A DNA stretch of 64,000 nucleotides from Coleofasciculus sp. FACHB-T130 (GTDB lineage: Bacteria; Cyanobacteriota; Cyanobacteriia; Cyanobacteriales; FACHB-T130): NCBI RefSeq assembly GCF_014695375.1, contig NZ_JACJOG010000039.1, positions 19,152-83,151 on the forward strand, in the 5' to 3' direction. Positions 57,901-64,000 of this stretch are shown here, in pieces. Both the position numbers and the translations under genes were made by a program. Numbering within the stretch: position 1 is the stretch's first letter; every line of letters begins with the position of its first letter. A model generated the notes under the pieces. It saw nothing but the letters and a program-made list of their open reading frames with translations, made no database searches and had not been told where the DNA came from.

Positions 57901-58319
57901 TGGAAAACGCAGAATCGGCAATCAAAATGCTTTTCCAACTAAAAGCTTTAGGCGTACATCTGCATATTGATGACTTCGGCACTGGCTATTCATCCTTAAG
58001 CTATCTGCATCGGTTTCCCATCGATCAGTTAAAGATTGATCGTTCTTTTATTAGTAGAATTGGGGCGAAAGACGACAGTTTAGAAATTGTCCGTGCTATC
58101 GTGACCCTGGCTCATACTTTAGAGTTAAATGTGACAGCAGAAGGGGTGGAAACAGCCGAGCAACTCTCCCAACTGAGAGAAATGGAATGCGAATATGGGC
58201 AAGGATATTTTTTCGCTAAACCCTTAACTCAAGAGTCAGCAAAAGAATTAATTGTTACAACACAGCAGCTTACCACCGATTTTAATTATTTTGCCTCAAT
58301 CTTTGCAAAACCTCAATAA
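54966..58319 (+). CDS. Receiver-PAS-GGDEF-EAL cyclic-di-GMP enzyme
   Basis: The 1117-residue cytoplasmic protein has a receiver (5-125; D59 in VYLVDYCLGAHNG), four PAS/PAC units (about 140-255, 265-390, 395-520, 535-665), a GGDEF domain (about 680-845) with intact RLGGDEFTILLDD, and an EAL domain (about 860-1105) with DGFEALVRWQHPERGL, the IDDFGTGYSSLSYLHRFPID catalytic loop and the EGVET metal motif. The second PAS contains NCRFLQGKDTD, the flavin-binding sequence of LOV domains, so blue-light control is likely. Both catalytic motifs are present, so it may synthesise or degrade c-di-GMP. It converges with the regulator at 58416. Confidence 0.95.
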   Translation: MSKDSIKVLLIEDDEDDYILTRDLLSEIEREKFDLEWVDSYDAALEKIQMHQHDVYLVDYCLGAHNGLELLQEAISTNCKAPIILLTGQGDREVDFAAMKAGAADYLVKGKMDAPLLERAIRYSIERVKTLEALRESESRLENILGSLDDSVWSVSAITREPIYISPAAAEIYGRPVSQFFERPNLWLEVIHPEDRERIEAMTQALLQVGAADEEYRIFRPDGEERWIRNRAHLGRDANGNVIRIDGLAADITKRKQAEEALRSAMRENSQLAAAIANLTTGVTITDPTLPDNPIIFVNPAFTAITGYSAAEVMGSNCRFLQGKDTDFTVVKVMREAIASKQPIMCVVLNYCKDGTPFWNELTINPVFDNDGKLINFIGLQNDITVRKQTEEAIERLRHQNELILNSAGEGIYGLDIHGNATFVNPAAARMLGWEVEELIGKPLHFICHHSKADGAPYPREACPIYAAFKDGTVQQIEEEVFWRKDGTSFPVEYISTPIRENGQLVGAVVTFQDITERVGAATKAAQTQEALRESQERYELAVSGANDGLWDWNLKTNEIYFSPRWKSMLGCEESEISNTPDAWFERVHPEDIEQLKGQISLHLEGLTPHFENEHRILHKDGTYRWMLIRGMAVRDTNGKASRMAGSQTDITERKQVEKQLLHDAFHDVLTGLPNRALFRDRLGQAIERSKRTSDYFFAVLFLDIDRFKVINDSLGHMIGDQLLVAIAQRLKACLRGGDTVARLGGDEFTILLDDVKNINNATDIAERIHLELMHPFSLNEQEVFTTASIGIAIGGGSQSAPAIGYDCPENLLRDADTAMYRAKSMGRARHEVFDTTMHTRAVALLQLENDLRRAIERDEFQLHYQPIVSLTTGRLDGFEALVRWQHPERGLISPAEFIPIAEETGLIVPIGLWVLYNACYQMYDWQQFYPELLLTISVNLSSKQFLQPDLVKQIDQILRETRLDARSLKLEITESAVMENAESAIKMLFQLKALGVHLHIDDFGTGYSSLSYLHRFPIDQLKIDRSFISRIGAKDDSLEIVRAIVTLAHTLELNVTAEGVETAEQLSQLREMECEYGQGYFFAKPLTQESAKELIVTTQQLTTDFNYFASIFAKPQ

Positions 58320-58364
58320 TCTTATGTGCGCTGAGTAGATGACTGAAATTTAGTATTGCTTAAT

Positions 58365-58392
58365 GTTAGGTTTTGCCAAGGCGAAACCTAAC
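58365..58392. terminator. Bidirectional terminator hairpin
   Basis: GTTAGGTTTTGCC (58365-58377) pairs with GGCGAAACCTAAC (58380-58392), one mismatch, loop AA. It lies between the convergent GGDEF-EAL and response regulator genes. Confidence 0.7.
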
Positions 58393-58415
58393 TAGGAATT
58401 CTGCAAAACTATATT

Positions 58416-58892
58416 TTATAGTGTTGAGTTTTCCGCTTCATTTTCCTTTAGTGGCAATTCAACAATCTCAAACCAGTATTTTCCCAAAGCTTTCATCACA
58501 GAAACTAGAGATTCAAATGTGACTGGCTTAGCAATGTACGAGTTTGCGCCTAAACCGTAAGAACGATAGATGTCTTCCTCAGCCTTTGATGTAGTCAGCA
58601 CGACGACTGGAATAGGTCGCAGTTCGGGATCGGCTTTAATCTCCTGGAGAGCCTCCCGCCCATCCTTTTTAGGCATATTCAGATCCAGCAGAATTAAACC
58701 TGGACGGGGCGATTTTATTAACTGAGTATACTTACCCCGATGGTAAAGATAATCCATCAGATCCTCACCATCTACAACAAAGTGTAGATCGTTAGCGAGT
58801 CGGCATTCTTCTAATGCATCCTTTGCTAGCAGCCGATCGTCTTCATCATCGTCAGCCATCAAGATGGTAATTAATTTTCCAGCTTTATTCAC
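58416..58892 (-). CDS. Rcp1-like response regulator
   Basis: The 158-residue single receiver starts with ILMADDDEDDRLLAKDALEE, has the phospho-acceptor in LILLDLNMPKKDG, and VVVLTTSKAEEDI with the conserved lysine later in SYIAKPVTFES. It carries no output domain. It closely resembles the Rcp1-like protein at 46479-46925 (about 50% by eye). It lies 113 bp after the dCache kinase on the same strand, so these two form a natural kinase/receiver pair. Confidence 0.93.
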   Translation of the reverse strand: MNKAGKLITILMADDDEDDRLLAKDALEECRLANDLHFVVDGEDLMDYLYHRGKYTQLIKSPRPGLILLDLNMPKKDGREALQEIKADPELRPIPVVVLTTSKAEEDIYRSYGLGANSYIAKPVTFESLVSVMKALGKYWFEIVELPLKENEAENSTL

Positions 58893-59005
58893 AGCGTTTT
58901 ACTCACACCAAATTCCAGTACTTTCGCATAATTTGCAGCCGCGAAAAAAGGCTTGCTTTCTGAGATTGATCAGCAAAAATCTAAAATTTAAAATTCCAAA
59001 ATCTA

Positions 59006-61489
59006 TCACCTAGATTGCTTAACAGGTAGCGTGACAATGAATGTCGCCCCCTCCCCTAATATGCTTTTTGCTGTGATAGTACCACCATGACGCTCGACTA
59101 TTTTACGGCAGATCGCTAAACCAACTCCCGTTCCTTCATACTCGTTACGACCGTGTAGGCGTTGGAAAACTGTGAAGATCCGATCCAGATACTTTTCGTC
59201 AAAACCAATGCCATTATCTTCGACCATAATTTGACACATGGGACGAGCTGATAAGTCTTGTGTCCAAAGCTGCTCGTCCTTCTCTAGTAATTGACTCCAA
59301 ATCTTGACGACGGGTGCTTCTTCCTGACGCCGAAACTTCAGCGCATTGCTAATCAAATTCTGTAATAATTGCCGCATCTGCGACGGATCAGCATCAATCG
59401 TTAGCAGCTCGCCAATTTCTACTTGTGCGCCTACCTTCTGGATATGCACCTCCAAATCAGACAAGACCTCTTGTAGCACGTTGGTGATATTGACACGAGT
59501 AAAAGGCTGAGCTTTGCTTGTCACCCGCGAGAAGGCTAGAAGGTCATTAATAAGAGTTTGCATCCGTTGCGCCGCTTTTTGCATCCGCTCCAGGTAGTCC
59601 TTCCCCTCATTGGTTAGGGATTCTCCGTATTTGAGTTTGAGGCGATCGCCAAAGGCTTGAATTTTCCGCAATGGTTCCTGCAAGTCGTGGGAAGCGACGA
59701 AGGCAAAGTCTTGCAATTCCCGGTTGCTTTGTTCCAATTTGAAGGTATAAGCTTTTAATTTTTCCTCTGTTCGCTGTCGTTCGGCAATTTCAGCTTCAAG
59801 TTCTGTATTAATGATTAATAATTTTTGAGTACGTTCTTGCACCCGTTCTTCGAGCATTTCGTTGGTGCTTTTGATTTCCCAAAACTTTTGATTAAGGGTC
59901 GCAGCCATTGACTTGAAGTTGCGAACTAGAGCGTCCAGCTCTGTCACCGAACTATTAGGCCAATCGATTAATTCTTGCTCTGAAAGTTTATGAGGCAGAT
60001 TTGTCGTTACTTGCGCTAGTTTTGAGAGGGGGCTAACTAAGCTGCGGCTTAGAAGGGTTGCAAAGATGAGCGCGATCGCTGAAATTAGCATCAAAATCGC
60101 TAAACTATTGGTATGAACGCGCTCTATATGGCGGACGTCTGGTGTCGCAGACAATTCTGCAATGAGAGTCCAAGGAAGTTGGCTATCAATCAGAGTCTCT
60201 TGCACAAAGAACGAATTGTTCCAACGCACCATGACAAGCCGACTGCCACTTATCGGTAGCCACTGATAAGTCATCGGCGCAATTGGACGAATTTCACCAT
60301 CCTTACGACGATCAAATGTTTGCATTGCTACTCGCTCAGACAGAGTACTAGCAATTACAGATTTTCTGCGATCGACGAGAGTAATTTGCAGTCCCCGCTC
60401 GTCAACATTTGATTTTAGGAGTTCGTCAATACCGTTCAAATCGAGTTCTGCAATGACTAAACCACGGAAGCGATTATCTCTTAGCACGGGTACGCTGAGA
60501 ATTACCTTTTGTCCGTTCACTACATCCGATAGAGTAGGTTGCAGAGTATTATTTATTTCCTTAAAGTAGGGTTTAACAGCAAGATTCAATCCAATAGTGG
60601 ACTCTCCCGCTTCATTCTGTCGTGGTGAAGATGTAATTGCTTTACCTTCGGCATTGACTACATAAATCTCATGGAAATCTGGAAATGTCCGTCCAGCAAA
60701 TTCTATACTTGACTGCAATGCATCCAATTTGGTAGGCTCATCAGCAGCAATCTGAGCAAATTCTTGAACTGCCTTTAGATGTTGCTGATGCCAAGAACGC
60801 ATTTCAACAACTAAATCTATAGAAGCCGCCTTGAGTTCTGCATTAGCTGTTGTCTTGATGTTATCAATTACGCGGCGGCTGTCTAAAACCATAAGAATTA
60901 GAGTAGGAAAGAAGACAAAAGCTACTAACAAATTAAAAACAGTTTGTTGCAAAGAAAGCGTGCTAACTGCTTGAGGACGACCTAGCCATTTATGAATCGG
61001 TAAATGAGTCAGCATCAAGCTAGCAATTAAAGCATTGAAAATCCCGTTTACAGGCTGCTTTAACAAGATAATCAACGCTTGTGTAGTATCTACGTGCAAG
61101 ATAATGGCATAAAATAGCCAAATGAGAGGCATCCCGATGAACAGCCAGAAAATTCCGTCTAGCAGCACGATATTCTGACGTAGACGATGAAACAATAAAC
61201 TAACAAAGAATGCTTCAGCGGTAAAGGTAATTACCGTGTAGGGATGATGCCAAATAAAATAGGTACAAATGCCAGAAATGAAGCCTGCAAAAGTACCCCA
61301 ACCTGTACCGTACAAAAATACTATAATCCAAACGGCAATGCTGCCAAATAGGAAATCTATATCGAAAAATAATGACCAACGGAAATAATTACCTAAATAT
61401 CCGGCGACGATTAAAATACTTAGTCCAAAAGCGGCTTTGTTTCGGGCGTAAAACAGTGTTATTTTTGGGAGATAAGGACTTAAATTCAT
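59006..61489 (-). CDS. Membrane sensor histidine kinase with dCache domain
   Basis: The 827-residue kinase has an N-terminal membrane block of six or more helices (about 20-215). A periplasmic dCache-type sensor follows (about 225-450; FPDFHEIYVVNAEGKAITSS; VILSVPVLRDNRFRGLVIAE), then a helix (LAILMLISAIALIFATLLSR), HAMP, coiled coil, HisKA with the phospho-acceptor in FAFVASHDLQEPLRKI, and HATPase (GTGVGLAICRKIVERHGG). The N-terminal block resembles MASE-type integral sensors. Having a multi-helix block and a dCache domain in one kinase is less usual. The kinase core is of the Cph1 class, matching its downstream Rcp1-like partner. Confidence 0.92.
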   Translation of the reverse strand: MNLSPYLPKITLFYARNKAAFGLSILIVAGYLGNYFRWSLFFDIDFLFGSIAVWIIVFLYGTGWGTFAGFISGICTYFIWHHPYTVITFTAEAFFVSLLFHRLRQNIVLLDGIFWLFIGMPLIWLFYAIILHVDTTQALIILLKQPVNGIFNALIASLMLTHLPIHKWLGRPQAVSTLSLQQTVFNLLVAFVFFPTLILMVLDSRRVIDNIKTTANAELKAASIDLVVEMRSWHQQHLKAVQEFAQIAADEPTKLDALQSSIEFAGRTFPDFHEIYVVNAEGKAITSSPRQNEAGESTIGLNLAVKPYFKEINNTLQPTLSDVVNGQKVILSVPVLRDNRFRGLVIAELDLNGIDELLKSNVDERGLQITLVDRRKSVIASTLSERVAMQTFDRRKDGEIRPIAPMTYQWLPISGSRLVMVRWNNSFFVQETLIDSQLPWTLIAELSATPDVRHIERVHTNSLAILMLISAIALIFATLLSRSLVSPLSKLAQVTTNLPHKLSEQELIDWPNSSVTELDALVRNFKSMAATLNQKFWEIKSTNEMLEERVQERTQKLLIINTELEAEIAERQRTEEKLKAYTFKLEQSNRELQDFAFVASHDLQEPLRKIQAFGDRLKLKYGESLTNEGKDYLERMQKAAQRMQTLINDLLAFSRVTSKAQPFTRVNITNVLQEVLSDLEVHIQKVGAQVEIGELLTIDADPSQMRQLLQNLISNALKFRRQEEAPVVKIWSQLLEKDEQLWTQDLSARPMCQIMVEDNGIGFDEKYLDRIFTVFQRLHGRNEYEGTGVGLAICRKIVERHGGTITAKSILGEGATFIVTLPVKQSR

Positions 61490-62013
61490 AACTACGGCTT
61501 GGTTTTCTTGATTGATGTTGAGCCAGATAAATTCTGTTAGATCCAGTCGCTTTACTCACAAACTGGACTTCTTATTACCTCCCCTTTTTTGAGTGTAGTG
61601 GTGAGTGAGGGCGGGGAGATAGGTAAGATGATATGTATCTTTGCAAAACTAAAAAGGCATAAGAAATATTAAAGATTCCTAATTATCATGGCTAAGATTT
61701 CATAAATTAATTCAGATTAATATGTTAATTATTAAGAAATGTGGTTTAGAGCGATCGCTTACCTAATCCTTACTACCATCTCCACCCGTTTCTCACCAGT
61801 TCTCTTCATTTTTGCCTACTTGCTAAGGGATCATTGCTGCAAGAAGATAAAAAAGCATTAGTTTATTAATTACTGCAATAACTCTAAAACAGCTCAGATT
61901 CTTAGCCAATTGTTACGCGGGTCGTCTGTATCTGAGCAATTATTTACAAGTCAACGATTTTTCTGAGTAAGTTCGACTCTATGCAGTCGCCTGAATTGCC
62001 TAAATGCAACAAA
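61490..62013. other. Intergenic region, no gene seen
   Basis: These 524 bp lie between the dCache kinase start and the ycf34 terminator. It is AT rich at 61650-61740 and has no credible reading frame or RNA. The kinase promoter should be in the right part of 61490-61600. Confidence 0.4.
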
Positions 62014-62040
62014 ACGGCTACTGAGGCAAGCAGTAGCCGT
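62014..62040 (-). terminator. Intrinsic terminator of ycf34
   Basis: ACGGCTACTG (62014-62023) pairs perfectly with CAGTAGCCGT (62031-62040), loop 7 nt. On the minus strand the stem is followed by TTTTGTT. It is 54 bp after the ycf34 stop. Confidence 0.8.
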
Positions 62041-62093
62041 CGCGTTAAAGTTTGTAAAACAGCGTAGCTTAGCGCAATCTGACTTAGATATTT

Positions 62094-62342
62094 TCAGGTT
62101 GGCACTAACTCGCCGGGACGCAACCGCGCCCATTTGCCGGTTTCCCGCTTAAAGCTGAGACAACCCACAACATCCCATTCCATCTCAATCATTTCCCCCT
62201 CGGTGCGGATATTGACATTGATGGTGGGTTCAGTGGCTTCAAAATCGGGGTCTTCAGTTAGATGAGGCACCTGATGCTGCATTTCTACCGCATGATAGGT
62301 GGTGCAGCGGTCTACGTATTGGCAGTTAACACAAATACACAT
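62094..62342 (-). CDS. ycf34: Ycf34 family Fe-S protein
   Basis: The 82-residue protein begins MCICVNCQYVDRCTTYHAVE, the hallmark of Ycf34, with cysteines at 2, 4, 7, 13 and a later one at 61 (VVGCLSFK). In cyanobacteria Ycf34 binds an iron-sulphur cluster and affects photosystem I and electron transport. It is also encoded in red-algal plastids. It is divergent from the CCA-adding enzyme gene, whose longest open frame runs antisense to it but is not the real start. Confidence 0.92.
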   Translation of the reverse strand: MCICVNCQYVDRCTTYHAVEMQHQVPHLTEDPDFEATEPTINVNIRTEGEMIEMEWDVVGCLSFKRETGKWARLRPGELVPT

Positions 62343-62516
62343 AGGACAGCCTCCAGAGGCTTTTCTGTTAATCTAGCTCAGTCAACACGTCTATTAATTA
62401 CCTATTGGGTTGATTTTTATTGCAATGTGTCTTTGAGGCGAATAAATTCACAGACACACAAACGCTTGTTCCTGTGCGTGGACTCGGAAAATTATCTAAA
62501 TGGGGTAAGTATACAG

Positions 62517-63884
62517 ATGCACTTAAACACAGACACCTCTACCCTATCGCCAAAAACTTGGCCTTTTAGCCTGGAATTGCTCCCGGAACCCGCTTATATG
62601 GTGGGGGGTGCTGTGCGAGATGCTTTGCTGGGACGCCGCCGTGAGTACCGGGATCTAGATTTTGTCTTACTGGCGGATGCGGTAAAAACAGCGCGGAAGA
62701 TTGCCAGTCGCTACAAAGCGGGGTTTGTGTTGTTAGATGCCCAGAGACAGATTGCCAGAGTCGTATTTGAGCAAGCAACCGTTGATATTGCACAAGCCGA
62801 AGGGTCAAATTTAGAAATCGATTTGCAGCGGCGCGACTATACAATGAATGCGATCGCATACAATCCCTACACTGGCGAACTCATCGACCCTCTTAGTGGC
62901 TATGCAGATTTGCAACAGGGCATCATTCGGATGGTTTCCCCCAAAAATCTGCAAGATGACCCTTTACGGCTATTAAGAGCGTACCGCCAAGCCGCCCAAC
63001 TAAATTTTACGATTGAGTCGGATACCCAAGCAGCAATTCGACAACTTGCACCTTTACTGGGGCAAGTATCGGCAGAACGAGTGCAAGCAGAGTTTGCCTA
63101 TCTCCTTAACACTTCTGAAGGCACTCCTTGGATAATTACTGCCGTTGAGGATGGTTTACTCGCAACTTGGTTTCCCAGTGCCTCAAGTCCCCAACCTCTC
63201 CCGAACCTTCCCCTGCAAACGGAGGGAACAATCGCGAGGTTAATAACTCCACCTCTTAGCCCCCTCCCCGTTGACGGGGAGGGGGTTTGGGGGAGAGGTT
63301 CCGAAAATGTCTCTACAATCTTGCCAGCAGTTGAACGTTCAGCGGTATTGCTGGGAGAAACATGGCATGAGTTAGCAATCTTTTTATCTAGCTTGGTAAG
63401 CGATACTTTAAAAACTTCTTGGTTGGGAATTGCAAAACTGGCGACATTGTTATCAACCGTGCCAGAAGCTGCTGAAACCCAATTATTGAATTTAAAATAC
63501 AGCCGCGCTGAAATTCGCGCCATTACCACTGCACTCAAATTATTGCCGCAGCTGCAACCATCTCAGATGTCTTTAGGAGAGCAGTATTTATTCTTTCGGG
63601 AGGCAGGACAGGTTTTTCCCGCCATCGTCGTTCTGGCTGTAGCCACTGGGATATCTGTCGCAGAATTGACACCCCTCATCAACCGCTATCTGACTCCTGA
63701 CGATCCTGTTGCTCATCCCGCGCCCCTCGTCAGCGGCAAAGATTTGATCCAAACTTTCAATCTCCCATCTGGGCCACAAGTTGGTAAATTTCTCACCGCG
63801 ATTGGAATCGCACGCGCTGAAGGTAAAATCTCTACCCCCGCAGAAGCCATAAAATTAGTTTCGCAACTACTGGAAGAGCCGTAA
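62517..63884 (+). CDS. cca: CCA tRNA nucleotidyltransferase (class II), with in-frame insertion
   Basis: The enzyme adds or repairs the 3' CCA of tRNAs, required here because tRNA-Val lacks encoded CCA. From ATG 62517 the protein has 455 residues: head motif MVGGAVRDALLGRRREYRDL with the catalytic DLDFV (about 21-45), neck RRDYTMNAIAYNPYTGELID and PLRLLRAYRQAAQL, then helical body and tail. The longer open frame from 62262 overlaps the ycf34 promoter and start, so it is rejected. At about residues 226-261 a 108-bp palindromic element (63193-63300) is inserted in frame, adding 36 residues such as TPPLSPLPVDGEGVWGRG in a body loop. The enzyme should still fold. Confidence 0.9.
   Translation: MHLNTDTSTLSPKTWPFSLELLPEPAYMVGGAVRDALLGRRREYRDLDFVLLADAVKTARKIASRYKAGFVLLDAQRQIARVVFEQATVDIAQAEGSNLEIDLQRRDYTMNAIAYNPYTGELIDPLSGYADLQQGIIRMVSPKNLQDDPLRLLRAYRQAAQLNFTIESDTQAAIRQLAPLLGQVSAERVQAEFAYLLNTSEGTPWIITAVEDGLLATWFPSASSPQPLPNLPLQTEGTIARLITPPLSPLPVDGEGVWGRGSENVSTILPAVERSAVLLGETWHELAIFLSSLVSDTLKTSWLGIAKLATLLSTVPEAAETQLLNLKYSRAEIRAITTALKLLPQLQPSQMSLGEQYLFFREAGQVFPAIVVLAVATGISVAELTPLINRYLTPDDPVAHPAPLVSGKDLIQTFNLPSGPQVGKFLTAIGIARAEGKISTPAEAIKLVSQLLEEP
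63193..63300. repeat. Palindromic element inside cca
   Basis: The element is bounded by AACCTCTCCC (63193-63202) and GGGAGAGGTT (63291-63300), with an inner stem CCCCCTCCCC...GGGGAGGGGG (about 63260-63284). It is 108 bp long, a multiple of three, and has no stop in the cca frame. Its core resembles the stems of the elements at 20568-20698 and 36181-36256, but its ends differ. Confidence 0.6.
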
Positions 63885-64000
63885 AACTCAGGACTTACGC
63901 AGGTACGCTATAGGTAGTGGCATAGGGGCTGATAGAGCTACATCAAAAAAAACTAATTAATTGAGCCTGAGCATGTTAGTCTCAAGTCGAGTAGAGATTG

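Noticed and set aside
62262..62516. N-terminal extension of the cca reading frame by 85 codons
   Set aside because: It covers the ycf34 start and promoter antisense, has unlikely composition, and the conserved enzyme begins just after ATG 62517.

Overview
The window is chromosomal DNA of a cyanobacterium, most likely a filamentous or colonial one with a large genome. HIP1 octamers (GCGATCGC) occur throughout. The genes include cyanobacterium-restricted families: Ycf34, an HHL1-like protein, DUF1802, a Cph1-type phytochrome with an Rcp1-like regulator, a short EF-Ts, and the nucleotidyltransferase/phosphomannomutase fusion. I cannot name a genus from sequence alone.

Layout. 0.2-2.5 kb: two divergent glycosyltransferases. 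2.6-9.4 kb: an accessory-looking stretch. It holds an operon of a ParB-like/Rho_N protein and a ParA ATPase fused to an HsdR_N-type PD-(D/E)XK nuclease domain, an HHL1-like gene, a second ParA, a cupin, a frameshifted IS200/IS605-type tnpB unit and a cysteine-rich membrane protein. 9.8-16.9 kb: SSB, the sugar-nucleotide fusion protein, CobK, a PHP phosphoesterase and glutaminase. 17.2-18.6 kb: two tandem paralogous membrane-anchored proteins. 18.9-26 kb: an Hsp70 relative, two L,D-transpeptidases, KDPG aldolase, two DUF2382 stress proteins and hairpin-rich DNA. 26.5-31.4 kb: PEP synthase, a ChaN-like protein, a PrsW-like protease and a small conserved-looking protein. 32.5-40.7 kb: a 1207-residue PAS/GAF histidine kinase, DUF1802, aldo/keto reductase, a membrane protein and an ABC-2 exporter. 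41 kb: tRNA-Val(CAC), with what looks like the end of a Tn7-like transposon (possibly a CRISPR-associated one) 8 bp from its 3' end. 41.2-44.8 kb: recG and a coiled-coil protein. 45.2-49.2 kb: phytochrome, Rcp1-like regulator and a REC-histidine kinase in one operon. 49.6-51.2 kb: rpsB-tsf. 51.4-54.5 kb: glycosyltransferase, argG, DedA. 54.9-61.5 kb: a REC-PAS-GGDEF-EAL protein converging on a response regulator/dCache histidine kinase pair. 62-63.9 kb: ycf34 and the CCA-adding enzyme, which carries an in-frame palindromic insertion.

How the genes work together. Signalling dominates the right half: four histidine kinases, two stand-alone receivers and one c-di-GMP enzyme. Light sensing (Cph1 type) and c-di-GMP turnover therefore sit within about 15 kb. 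The left third holds surface-polysaccharide functions and the mobile or partition-like genes. The strongest candidates for something undescribed are the nuclease-ParA/ParB operon at 2.6-4.8 kb and the transposon end beside the tRNA at 41 kb.

All calls come from reading the sequence and translations; no database search was possible. Domain limits are approximate.
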